A stretch of DNA of 64,000 nucleotides from Hansschlegelia plantiphila (GTDB lineage: Bacteria > Pseudomonadota > Alphaproteobacteria > Rhizobiales > Methylopilaceae), in the NCBI RefSeq assembly GCF_027922265.1, contig NZ_BSFI01000022.1, positions 62,001 to 126,000 of the forward strand, written 5' to 3'. The position numbers were made by a program, and so were the translations under genes. How positions within the stretch are numbered: position 1 is the first letter of the stretch; the number at the start of each line of letters is the position of its first letter. Under the pieces are notes generated by a model. It saw only the letters and a list, made by a program, of their open reading frames with translations, did not search any database and was not told the origin of the DNA. This document shows, piece by piece, positions 56,247-64,000 of this stretch.

Positions 56247-56699
56247 TCAGTCGTCGTTCGACAGCAGGCCCTTGAACATGTGCTCGATGAAGTTCGTCTC
56301 CTGGCCCGCAGTCGGCGTGACCTGGCCGATGAAGTCGAACACGCGGCCGTCCTTGAGGCCGTAATTCGCGATCCGGGACACTTTGTGATTCTGGTCGAAA
56401 TAGACCGCGAGCACCCGCTGATCCGAGATGGTCGGGTTCATGAAGGCCACCGCGCGGTGGGTCTTCTGCGAGATGTAGTAGAAGACGTCGCCCTTCAGAG
56501 TCGCCGTGGTCGAGGGCGTGCCGAGCACGACGAGCACCTGCTCCTGGCTGGAGCCGACGGGCACCTGCTGGAGGGCGCTCTCCGAGAGCACGTAGCCTTT
56601 GGACTGGTCCTCGGCGCAGCCCGCGGCCGAGGCTGCGAGCGCCGTCGCGGCGATCAGGCCGGCCACCCGGACGCCCGACGCGAAACTCTTGATGGTCAT
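56247..56699 (-). CDS. bamE: Outer membrane protein assembly factor BamE
   Basis: 150-residue SmpA/OmlA lipoprotein. The lipobox ASAAGC places the lipidated Cys at residue 28. The SmpA/OmlA domain has LQQVPVGSSQEQVLVVLGTPS and FYYISQKTHR followed by VLAVYFDQNHKVSRIANYGLKDG. It supports BamA function at the outer membrane. It is divergent from the bc1 chaperone gene, an arrangement common in Hyphomicrobiales. Confidence 0.92.
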   Translation of the reverse strand: MTIKSFASGVRVAGLIAATALAASAAGCAEDQSKGYVLSESALQQVPVGSSQEQVLVVLGTPSTTATLKGDVFYYISQKTHRAVAFMNPTISDQRVLAVYFDQNHKVSRIANYGLKDGRVFDFIGQVTPTAGQETNFIEHMFKGLLSNDD

Positions 56700-56843
56700 G
56701 TGCGAAGCTTCCTCCCGAAACGCGACTGAAGAGGGCTCACAATCCTGCCCCGAGAAGGCGCGCCAACGCCGCTCAGGCTTGCTCCTCCGCCGCTCTTGGC
56801 GTACCTCGCGGCAGGCTCCAGTTCAACAGGGGCGCGCACAGCG

Positions 56844-57389
56844 ATGATCTTCGGTCTCCTCAGGAAGCGGTCGCCCGCCGAGCTTTCGGTCGCCGAGACG
56901 GTCTATGCGGGGATCGTGGCCGACGCGCGGCGACCCGCGTTCTACCGCGACCTCGGCGCGCCGGACACGTTGCCGGGCCGCTTCGAGCTCATCGTGCTGC
57001 ACGTCTCTCTCTACCTGCGCAGGCTGAGCGGCGAGGGCCCCGAGGCGGCGGCCCGGGCGCAGGGCGTTCTCGACGCCATGTTCGCCTCGCTCGACGCCTC
57101 GCTGCGTGAGATCGGGGTCGGGGATCTCACTGTCCCGAAAAAGATCAAGGCGATGGCGAGCTCGTTCTATGACGGCCTCGCGCTCTACGACGCGGCGTTG
57201 TCGTCCGGCGACCGGGAGGCGCTCGCCTCGGCGCTTCGGCGAATCGTCTATCGCGACGCCGGGGCCGGCGACGGACCCGAGCGCCTCGCCGATTATGTTG
57301 CGCTCGCCGCCGACGCGCTGTCGGCGCAGCCCGTCGAGACGCTCGTGTCGACGGGGCCGAGCTTTCCTGCCATCGAGGGCGAAGCATGA
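56844..57389 (+). CDS. Ubiquinol-cytochrome c chaperone family protein (CBP3-like)
   Basis: 181 residues from the ATG giving MIFGLLRKRSPAE. The family is related to mitochondrial Cbp3/UQCC1, which assists cytochrome b synthesis and bc1 assembly. Typical stretches are ETVYAGIVADARRPAFYRDLGAPDTLPGRFELIVLH and GVGDLTVPKKIKAMASSFYDGLALYD. The stop overlaps the next gene by four bases. Confidence 0.87.
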   Translation: MIFGLLRKRSPAELSVAETVYAGIVADARRPAFYRDLGAPDTLPGRFELIVLHVSLYLRRLSGEGPEAAARAQGVLDAMFASLDASLREIGVGDLTVPKKIKAMASSFYDGLALYDAALSSGDREALASALRRIVYRDAGAGDGPERLADYVALAADALSAQPVETLVSTGPSFPAIEGEA

Positions 57390-57883
57390 GCACGCTTCCA
57401 TTGTCACGGCCGCTCGCCGCCGCCGCGGTTCCCTCCGAAGGGATCGACGTCGAGGTGGTCGCCACCGGCGACGAGCGCGCGGCGCTCGCGGCCTTCAACG
57501 AAACGGTCTCGGTCGACTCGTTCGTCGCGCGGCTGCACGTCTCGCCGCTCGGTCGGGATGGCCTGCGGGTCCGCGGAACGCTGGCGGCCGAGGCGACGCG
57601 CACCTGCGTGGTGACCCTCGACCCGTTCCCGGAGAGGATCAATGAGGACATCGACGTCCGCTTCGTTCCCGGCGCAGACGCCGCGGACGAGCGCGACGAC
57701 GCTCCCGAGCCGCTCGTCGGCGGCGCGATTGACCTGGGCCAGCTCGCCGCGGAATTCTTCGCCCTCGCGCTCGATCCCCATCCGCGGAAGCCTGGCGCCG
57801 TGTTCGCGCAAGACGGCGACGGCGTCGGAGATTCGCCGTTTGCTGCGCTGCGGCGTCTGAAAGAAGGTCCCGACGGGCGCTGA
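57386..57883 (+). CDS. YceD family protein (DUF177)
   Basis: 165 residues of the DUF177/YceD family, linked in bacteria and chloroplasts to 23S rRNA accumulation. The core is GTLAAEATRTCVVTLDPFPERINEDIDVRF, followed by an acidic region and LGQLAAEFFALALDPHPRKPGA. In many bacteria yceD precedes rpmF and plsX; here rpmF is absent and plsX follows after 133 bases. Confidence 0.85.
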   Translation: MSTLPLSRPLAAAAVPSEGIDVEVVATGDERAALAAFNETVSVDSFVARLHVSPLGRDGLRVRGTLAAEATRTCVVTLDPFPERINEDIDVRFVPGADAADERDDAPEPLVGGAIDLGQLAAEFFALALDPHPRKPGAVFAQDGDGVGDSPFAALRRLKEGPDGR

Positions 57884-58016
57884 TTTCAGGGTTGACGGCG
57901 AGGGTTGCGACTTGTGAGACAGCCGCTATGGTCCGCCCGCGCCTGAACCGTCGCCCGCCGCCGGGCCACCGTGGCGTCTCTCGAGCCCAGGGCGCCGGTC
58001 GACGGCAACGGAACGA

Positions 58017-59096
58017 ATGACAGACAAGGTTCGCATCGCGCTCGACGCCATGGGGGGCGACTTCGGCCCCGAGATCGTGGCTCCTGGAGCGGCCCTCGCG
58101 CTCTGCCGCAAGCCCGACATGACGTTCCTCTTCGTGGGGGATGAAGCCCGCATCCGCCCGCTGGTCGAAGCCGATCCCCGGCTGAAGGCGGTCTCCGAGA
58201 TACTGCACACCGATGTCGCGGTGCGGATGGAGGACAAGCCGAGCGTCGCGCTTCGGCAGGGCCGCCGCAGATCCTCGATGTGGCTCGCGCTCGACGCCGT
58301 GAAGGCGCGCCAGGCGCATGTGGCCGTCTCAGCCGGCAACACCGGAGCGCTGATGGCGATGTCGCGCTTCTGCCTGCGGATGCTGCCTGGCGTCGAACGC
58401 CCGGCGATCGCCGCGATCTGGCCGACGCTGCGCGGCGAGAGCATCGTGCTCGACGTCGGCGCGACCATCGGCGCGGACGCCAAGCAGCTCGTCGACTTCG
58501 CGGTGATGGGCTCGGCGATGGCCCGAATCCTGTTCGACATCGAGCGCCCGACCGTCGGGCTGCTCAATGTCGGCGTCGAGGAGATCAAGGGCGTCGAGCA
58601 GGTCAAGGAGGCCGCGCGGCTGCTTCGCGAGGGCGGCTTTCCCGCGATCGATTTCCGCGGCTTCGTTGAAGGCGACGATCTCGGCAGAGGCACGGTCGAC
58701 GTGGTCGTGACCGAAGGGTTTTCCGGCAACATCGCGCTCAAGACCGCCGAGGGCACGGCGCGCCAGATCGCGGAATACCTGCGCGCCGCGCTATCTCGGA
58801 CCCTGATGTCGAAGATCGGATATCTGCTCGCCAAGCACGCCTTCGACGAGCTCCGCGACAAGATGGATCCGCGCAAGGTGAACGGCGGCGTGTTTCTCGG
58901 CCTCGACGGCGTCGTGATCAAGAGCCATGGCGGAACCGACGCCGAAGGCTTCGCGTCGGCCGTCGAGCTCGGCTACGACATGGCGCGCTACGATCTCACC
59001 CAGAAGATCCAGCAGGGTCTCGTGCATGGCGCCGGCTCGACCGTCGCTGAGATTTCCACCCGGCGCGACGACGCGCTCGTAGAGGCCGCTTCGTGA
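58017..59096 (+). CDS. plsX: Phosphate acyltransferase PlsX
   Basis: 359-residue enzyme converting acyl-ACP to acyl-phosphate for PlsY-dependent phosphatidate synthesis. [13 protein letters not shown] at the N-terminus, [10 protein letters not shown] and [16 protein letters not shown] are the family motifs. The stop overlaps the fabH GTG start. Part of plsX-fabH-ihfA-merR. Confidence 0.95.
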   Translation: MTDKVRIALDAMGGDFGPEIVAPGAALALCRKPDMTFLFVGDEARIRPLVEADPRLKAVSEILHTDVAVRMEDKPSVALRQGRRRSSMWLALDAVKARQAHVAVSAGNTGALMAMSRFCLRMLPGVERPAIAAIWPTLRGESIVLDVGATIGADAKQLVDFAVMGSAMARILFDIERPTVGLLNVGVEEIKGVEQVKEAARLLREGGFPAIDFRGFVEGDDLGRGTVDVVVTEGFSGNIALKTAEGTARQIAEYLRAALSRTLMSKIGYLLAKHAFDELRDKMDPRKVNGGVFLGLDGVVIKSHGGTDAEGFASAVELGYDMARYDLTQKIQQGLVHGAGSTVAEISTRRDDALVEAAS

Positions 59097-60061
59097 CCCA
59101 ATTGCGTTCCGTAGTCCGGGGTTGCGGCGCCTATCTCCCGAGCAGGATTCTCACCAACGAGGAGCTGGCGCAGACCGTCGACACCTCCGACGAGTGGATC
59201 GTCCAGCGCACCGGCATCCGACAACGCCACATCGCGGCGGAGGGCGAAATGACCTCCGACCTCGCGATCGGCGCAGCGAAGGCGGCGCTGGCGGACGCCG
59301 GGATCGACGCGACCGACATCGATCTGATCGTTCTCGCGACGTCGACCCCCGACAACACTTTCCCCGCGACCGCAACCGCCGTCCAGGCGGCGCTTGGCAT
59401 GACGCAGGGCTTCGCCTTCGACGTGCAGGCGGTGTGCTCGGGGTTCGTCTACGCGCTCGCGATCGCCGACAAGTTTCTCGTCTCGGGACAGCACAAGCGC
59501 GCCCTCGTGATCGGCGCGGAGACCTTCTCGCGCATCCTGGACTGGACGGACCGCACAACCTGCGTGCTGTTCGGCGACGGCGCCGGCGCGATCGTGCTGG
59601 AGGCGGCCGAGGACGCCGGCGATCGCGGGGTGCTCACCACGCATCTCCGCTCCGACGGCCGACACAAGCTGAAGCTCTATGTGGATGGCGGCCCGTCCTC
59701 GACGCGCACGACGGGGCTGCTGCGGATGGAGGGCCGTGAGGTCTTCCGCCACGCGGTGGGCATGATCACCGACGTGATCCGCGACGCCTTCGCCGCGACC
59801 GGCGAGACGGCGGAGACGATCGACTGGTTCGTGCCGCATCAGGCGAACCGCCGGATCATCGACGCCAGCGCCCAGAAGCTCGGCATCGCGCCGGAGAAGG
59901 TGGTCGTCACCGTAGACCAGCACGGCAACACCTCCGCCGCCTCGATTCCTCTGGCGCTTGTCGCCGCGCGGCAGGACGGCCGTATCGCACAAGGCGACCT
60001 CGTTCTGCTCGAGGCGATGGGCGGCGGCTTCACCTGGGCTTCCGCGCTCGTTCGCTGGTGA
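59093..60061 (+). CDS. fabH: Beta-ketoacyl-ACP synthase III
   Basis: 322-residue initiating condensing enzyme of fatty acid synthesis. The triad is Cys115 ([12 protein letters not shown]), His249 ([11 protein letters not shown]) and Asn279 (HGNTSAAS). Starts with GTG overlapping the plsX stop. Confidence 0.96.
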   Translation: MTQLRSVVRGCGAYLPSRILTNEELAQTVDTSDEWIVQRTGIRQRHIAAEGEMTSDLAIGAAKAALADAGIDATDIDLIVLATSTPDNTFPATATAVQAALGMTQGFAFDVQAVCSGFVYALAIADKFLVSGQHKRALVIGAETFSRILDWTDRTTCVLFGDGAGAIVLEAAEDAGDRGVLTTHLRSDGRHKLKLYVDGGPSSTRTTGLLRMEGREVFRHAVGMITDVIRDAFAATGETAETIDWFVPHQANRRIIDASAQKLGIAPEKVVVTVDQHGNTSAASIPLALVAARQDGRIAQGDLVLLEAMGGGFTWASALVRW

Positions 60062-60097
60062 CGGACGAAAGCACGATCTCTCAATGCGATCCGAGCG

Positions 60098-60126
60098 TTG
60101 ACCGCCGTCGAGCAGGCACATAGCCT
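60098..60126 (+). promoter_or_regulatory. Possible ihfA promoter
   Basis: TTGACC (60098-60103), 17-base spacer, TAGCCT (60121-60126), about 70 bases before ihfA in the 136-base gap after fabH. The -35 is good and the -10 is weak. It would allow ihfA-merR to be expressed apart from plsX-fabH. Confidence 0.4.
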
Positions 60127-60197
60127 GACCTTGGCCGGGTAGAGACGCGAACTCCGATATCGCGCGATCGGCCGGAAAAGCAGGGGGAAGGCACGGG

Positions 60198-60527
60198 ATG
60201 ACTGGGCGCACGGTGACGCGCGCGGATCTTTGCGAAGCGGTCTACCAGAAGGTTGGACTGTCGCGCACGGAGTCTGCGGCGCTGGTTGAAATGGTGCTGG
60301 CGGAGATCGGCGATTGTCTGGAGCGGGGGGAGACGGTGAAGCTGTCGTCCTTCGGCTCGTTCGTGGTTCGCGACAAGGGCCAGCGGGTCGGGCGTAATCC
60401 GAAGAGCGGCCAGGAGGTCCCGATCCCGCCCCGCCGTGTGATGGTGTTCAAGCCGTCCAACATCCTGAAGAGCCGAATCAACGGCATCGACGAAGAGCTT
60501 CCGGCCAAGAGGAACGGCACCGCTTGA
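60198..60527 (+). CDS. ihfA: Integration host factor subunit alpha
   Basis: 109-residue HU/IHF-family DNA-bending protein. [22 protein letters not shown] at the start, [43 protein letters not shown] in the DNA-binding arm with the Pro that intercalates in the minor groove. The stop overlaps the TTG start of the MerR gene. Confidence 0.95.
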   Translation: MTGRTVTRADLCEAVYQKVGLSRTESAALVEMVLAEIGDCLERGETVKLSSFGSFVVRDKGQRVGRNPKSGQEVPIPPRRVMVFKPSNILKSRINGIDEELPAKRNGTA

Positions 60528-61138
60528 CGACCGACCCCGGCGACATCGAGAGCGAAGGCGTCGGCAAGGGGCCGGACGCCTTCCGCACGATCAGCGAAGT
60601 CGCCGAGGAGCTCGGCCTGCCACAGCACGTGCTGCGGTTCTGGGAGACGCGCTTTCCTCAGGTCAAGCCGATCAAGCGCGGCGGCGGCCGGCGCTATTAC
60701 CGCCCGAACGACGTCGACCTGCTGCGGGGCGTCAAGCAACTGCTCTATGGCGAGGGGTACACGATCCGCGGCGTCCAGCGGATCCTGCGGGAGCAGGGCG
60801 GCCGGAAGGCGGCCAGCGCGGCCGGCGCGTCCGTCGGTGCGGAGCCCCGACGTGATCCGTCTCTCGAGGCTCCGGCGAGCGGCGAGCGGGCCAGAGGCCT
60901 GATGCAGGCCGACGCCGGTCCCGACTTCTGGGCTCCGGCGGGGAAGACCGCGGCGGCCCCGGCGCCGGCTGATCCGGAGACCGTCCTCGAGTCGTATGGC
61001 GTTCGAAGCGAGGCCGAGCCGTTTCCGGAGTCGGTCGAGCCGCCTGCGGCCGGCCTGACCGAAAGGCAGATCGCCCGGTTGTCGTCCGCGTTGGACGAGC
61101 TTCGGGCGTGTCGCCGTTTGCTGGACGGGCGGTCCTAA
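60524..61138 (+). CDS. MerR family transcriptional regulator
   Basis: 204 residues, starting at a TTG that overlaps the ihfA stop. The MerR helix-turn-helix is at about residues 24-90 ([46 protein letters not shown]). The rest is Ala/Pro-rich with no metal-binding cysteines or recognisable effector domain. A MerR protein at this spot after ihfA is conserved in Hyphomicrobiales; targets are not known to me. Confidence 0.9.
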   Translation: MTTDPGDIESEGVGKGPDAFRTISEVAEELGLPQHVLRFWETRFPQVKPIKRGGGRRYYRPNDVDLLRGVKQLLYGEGYTIRGVQRILREQGGRKAASAAGASVGAEPRRDPSLEAPASGERARGLMQADAGPDFWAPAGKTAAAPAPADPETVLESYGVRSEAEPFPESVEPPAAGLTERQIARLSSALDELRACRRLLDGRS

Positions 61139-61209
61139 GCAGGCGTTAGCTTCCGGCTTTTACCTTGTGCCCCGCTCCGTCGAATGGGTATGACGGTATC
61201 GGGGTGTCG

Positions 61210-63180
61210 ATGCGGGGACTGCGAGTGGGCGTGGGGCAGGGACGACGACACGGCGGTTTGCCGGCATTGCTGGCCGCCGGGATCCTGGCCTGTACGCTTG
61301 ATCATGGGGCTCTGGCTCAGGCCGCGCCGTCCGGTCCCCCGCCGGCGGCCGCGGCCGCCGTTCCGGGAATCCCCTACGTCACGACCTTCGCCGTCGACGG
61401 CGGCGACGCGGACGTCGAGAAGATCGCGAGCGAGACCTCGTCGCTCAAATCGTTGGAAAAAGAAGTTCCTCCGGGCCCTCCCGGCCTCGTCGGCCGCGGC
61501 AAGGCGGACATCGAGCGCATCGCCGCGGCGCTGACGGCGACGGGCCGCTACGCTGCGCTGGTTGAGGTGACGATCGCCGGAGTGTCCGTTGCTTCGGAGA
61601 GCGCAGCGGACGCCGCCCAGCGCGCGCGTCGCCCGGCGCAGGTCGTCGTTCGCGTCCATCCCGGGCCCGTCTTCACGCTCGGAAACGTGCGCATCCAGAG
61701 TCTGGACGCCGGCTCGAGCCAGGTGGCGTCGATCGATCCGGCCAAAGTGGGCCTCGTTCCCGGCCAGCCTGCGCCGTCGTCAGTCGTCTTCGCCGCGGAA
61801 TCGCGGATCGTCGACAAGCTGCGCAACGAGGGCTACCCGTTCGCGGCGGTGAAGGGCCGCGACGTCGTCGCCGATCACTCACGCAACCAGCTCGACGTCA
61901 CAATACGGGTCGAGGCCGGCGTCCGCGCCCCCTTCGGCGACGTGACGGTGACGGGAACCCGGGAGGTCGACCCGAAGGTCGTCCTCGGCCGTGTGCCGTT
62001 CAAGCCGGGCGACCGCTACAGCCCGAAAAAGGTCGCGGAGCTTCGCGACGAGGTGAACAAGCTCGACGTGTTCGGCTCGATCCGCATCCGCGAGGCGACC
62101 GCCCCGGACGCCTATGGCCGCGTGCCGATCACGATCGAGGTCGAAGAGAAGAAGTTCCGCTACGTCGGCGCGTCGGCGTTGTACGACTCGATCGACGGCG
62201 CCAGCCTCGGCGCCTATTGGGGCCACCGCAACCTGTTCGGCGGGGCGGAGAAGCTCAGGATCGACGCCGGCGTCTCGCGCCTGATCTCGAATTCGCCGCA
62301 GGACTACGAGTACAGCCTGAAGGCGCATTTCGAGAAGCCCGGAGTCTGGACCGGATTCGACGACCTCCTTGTCGACGTCGAGGCGCTGCGCGAGCGGCCC
62401 GACGCCTATGACCGCGACGGCATTCGCGCCGCCGCCGCCATCCGCCGCCGGCTCACGAGCGAACTCTCGATCCAGGGCGGCGTCGAGGCCGAGGGCTCGA
62501 CGATTCGCGACACCTTCGGAGAGAAGGACTTCCTGCTCGTCGGCCTGCCGGTCAGCGCCACCTTCGACAACACCGACAGCAAGCTCGATCCCTCGCGCGG
62601 CGTCCGCGCCACGCTGAGCGCTGCGCCCTATTACAACTTCCAGGGCGAGTCGAAGTCGCTCAACATCTTCAAGGGGCAGGTGTCGAGCTATCTCAGCTTC
62701 GACGAGGCCCACCGCTTCATCCTGGCGGGCAAGATCGGCTTCGGCTCGATGGTTGGACCGAAGACGCTCGCGGACGTCCCGGCGAACCGGCGGTTCTTCG
62801 CCGGCGGCGGCGGCTCGATCCGGGGCTTCGCCTATCAGAGCGCGAGCCCGTTCTGCACGCCGATCAATCCTAGGCCGAAGCGGGCCCTCGCCTGCAAGGA
62901 CGACACGCCGATCGGCGGCCGCAGCCTGATCGAGACGTCGCTCGAGGCGCGCGTGAAGATCACCGATACGATCGGCATCGTTCCGTTCGTCGACGCGGGC
63001 GCCGCCTTCGACAAGTCGATCCCTGACTTCAAGGAGGACATCCGCGTCGGCGCCGGTATCGGCCTGCGGTACTATACGGCGATCGGTCCGATCCGCGCCG
63101 ACATCGCGACGCCCGTGATGGGGCGCAGCAAGAATGATCCGCGGGTCGCCTTCTACATCAGCATCGGGCAGGCGTTCTGA
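61210..63180 (+). CDS. tamA: Translocation and assembly module outer-membrane protein TamA
   Basis: 656-residue Omp85-family protein. The start at 61210 gives an N-terminus (MRGLRVGVGQGRRHGG) leading into a signal peptide ending near GALAQA. Three POTRA-like domains (to about residue 330) are followed by a barrel with GGGGSIRGFAYQSASP (loop 6 RGF motif) and a C-terminal ISIGQAF beta-signal. Works with TamB in autotransporter or lipid transport to the outer membrane. Overlaps tamB. Confidence 0.92.
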   Translation: MRGLRVGVGQGRRHGGLPALLAAGILACTLDHGALAQAAPSGPPPAAAAAVPGIPYVTTFAVDGGDADVEKIASETSSLKSLEKEVPPGPPGLVGRGKADIERIAAALTATGRYAALVEVTIAGVSVASESAADAAQRARRPAQVVVRVHPGPVFTLGNVRIQSLDAGSSQVASIDPAKVGLVPGQPAPSSVVFAAESRIVDKLRNEGYPFAAVKGRDVVADHSRNQLDVTIRVEAGVRAPFGDVTVTGTREVDPKVVLGRVPFKPGDRYSPKKVAELRDEVNKLDVFGSIRIREATAPDAYGRVPITIEVEEKKFRYVGASALYDSIDGASLGAYWGHRNLFGGAEKLRIDAGVSRLISNSPQDYEYSLKAHFEKPGVWTGFDDLLVDVEALRERPDAYDRDGIRAAAAIRRRLTSELSIQGGVEAEGSTIRDTFGEKDFLLVGLPVSATFDNTDSKLDPSRGVRATLSAAPYYNFQGESKSLNIFKGQVSSYLSFDEAHRFILAGKIGFGSMVGPKTLADVPANRRFFAGGGGSIRGFAYQSASPFCTPINPRPKRALACKDDTPIGGRSLIETSLEARVKITDTIGIVPFVDAGAAFDKSIPDFKEDIRVGAGIGLRYYTAIGPIRADIATPVMGRSKNDPRVAFYISIGQAF

Positions 63181-64000
63181 TGGCCATCATGAAACGCGCC
63201 CTCATCGTCCTCGGCGTGCTGCTGCTGATCCCGGTCGTGGTTCTCGGCGCTATCCTGGTCTATCTGACGACCGCCCCCGGGCTCGCGACGATCGCCAGCC
63301 TGACGTCGAAATATGCGAGCTCCGACGACACCAGGATCGCCATCGGCAAGATCGAGGGAACGTTCCCGACCGATATGACGATCCGCGACGTCAGGCTCTC
63401 CGACCGCAAGGGCGAGTGGCTGACGGTCGATCGCGTGCGGGTCGAATGGTCGCCGCTCCAGCTCTACAACCGCAAGCTCGTCGTGAACCTCGTGGATGTC
63501 GGCGAGGTCAAGGTCGCCCGGCAGCCGGACTATCCCGAACAGAACGAGCCGGTCGCCCCGCCTGATCCGAACGCGCCGCTGTTCCCCGAGCTGCCGATCG
63601 AGATCCATCTCGAGAAGTTCACGCTCGCCGCGCTCGACCTGGCGGCGCCCGTTATGGGGGTTCCCGCCAAGCTCGCGGCGACCGCCGCCGCCACCCTCCG
63701 GCGACCGGCAGAGGGCGTCTCGGCCGAATTCGATCTTCGCCGCATCGACGACACGCCCGGTCAGATCGCAGGCCATGGGCGGTTCGTCCCGGCGACGAAC
63801 GGAATCGAACTGTCGCTGCGGGGGAGCGAGCCCGCGGGCGGACTGGTCGCCCGCATGGCGCAGATTCCCGGTCTGCCGCCGATCAATATCGGGATGGACG
63901 GCGCCGGCACGCTCGATGCGCTGCGCACCCAGCTCGTGATCACCGCCGGCGATCAAGGGCGGATCGACGGCGCAGCCGACGTCAAGCGCGAGGGCAAGGC
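63180..64000 (+). CDS. tamB: Translocation and assembly module protein TamB, N-terminal part (partial)
   Basis: Reading frame from the ATG at 63180 (overlapping the tamA stop as TGATG), open to the window's end. It begins MAIMKRALIVLGVLLLIPVV, one membrane anchor helix, followed by the AsmA/TamB-like beta-rich region with IGKIEGTFPTDMTIRDVRLSDRKGEWL and VEWSPLQLYNRKLVVNLVDVGEVKVAR. About 273 codons are visible; complete TamB proteins exceed 1200 residues. An alternative start is the ATG at 63189. Confidence 0.9.
   Translation, partial: MAIMKRALIVLGVLLLIPVVVLGAILVYLTTAPGLATIASLTSKYASSDDTRIAIGKIEGTFPTDMTIRDVRLSDRKGEWLTVDRVRVEWSPLQLYNRKLVVNLVDVGEVKVARQPDYPEQNEPVAPPDPNAPLFPELPIEIHLEKFTLAALDLAAPVMGVPAKLAATAAATLRRPAEGVSAEFDLRRIDDTPGQIAGHGRFVPATNGIELSLRGSEPAGGLVARMAQIPGLPPINIGMDGAGTLDALRTQLVITAGDQGRIDGAADVKREGK

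Overview
The window is a gene-dense, GC-rich chromosomal segment of an alphaproteobacterium, most likely of the order Hyphomicrobiales (Rhizobiales). The evidence is gene order: the nuo cluster followed by birA-rnj; mce-DUF1467-proS-lolC-lolD-dnaE; rpsB-tsf-pyrH-frr-uppS-cdsA-dxr-rseP-bamA-lpxD-fabZ; gltA/gltX/comEC/lexA/moeA/moaC/trpC-trpD-trpG; and plsX-fabH-ihfA-merR. The SOS operators have the alphaproteobacterial form GAAC-N7-GAAC (or its complement). A complete pqqABCDE operon suggests use of PQQ-dependent dehydrogenases, as in methylotrophs such as Methylopila, Hansschlegelia or Methylobacterium relatives. Genus is not decidable from the window. No tRNA, rRNA, IS element, prophage or CRISPR array was found.

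Layout. 1-12475: respiratory complex I genes from the end of nuoD to nuoN, with one extra small membrane-protein gene between nuoH and nuoI. 12561-15736: birA, RNase J, methylmalonyl-CoA epimerase and DUF1467. 15737-16164: a long gap holding a minus-strand intrinsic terminator and a possible structured RNA. 16165-23283: proS, lolCD, an SOS-box-controlled 37-residue membrane peptide, and dnaE. 23330-35238: translation factors (rpsB, tsf, frr), pyrH, isoprenoid and phospholipid genes (uppS, cdsA, dxr), then envelope genes (rseP, bamA, lpxD, fabZ). 35303-38228 (minus): gltA and gltX. 38329-41339: comEC and, convergently, lexA. 41449-46584 (minus): moeA, moaC, two membrane proteins, trpC, trpD, trpG. 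46658-51263 (minus): a DUF2865 protein and pqqEDCBA. 51685-54635: cysS and cimA. 54639-56699 (minus): DUF599, DUF1489, a DsrE-like exported protein and BamE. 56844-61138: a cytochrome bc1 assembly chaperone, YceD, plsX, fabH, ihfA and a MerR regulator. 61210-64000: tamA and the start of tamB.

Most of the window is housekeeping: energy conservation, translation, outer-membrane assembly (BamA, BamE, TamA, TamB, LolCD) and fatty acid and phospholipid synthesis. Two places stand out. First, lexA and its autoregulatory box lie in the same window as a second perfect LexA box, which sits just upstream of an unannotated 37-codon membrane peptide before dnaE; this resembles the SOS cell-division inhibitor SidA of Caulobacter. 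Second, lpxA, lpxI and lpxB, normally between fabZ and gltA, are absent. The remaining lpxD has lost its C-terminus and its catalytic histidine. This suggests that canonical lipid A synthesis has been lost or rerouted in this lineage.
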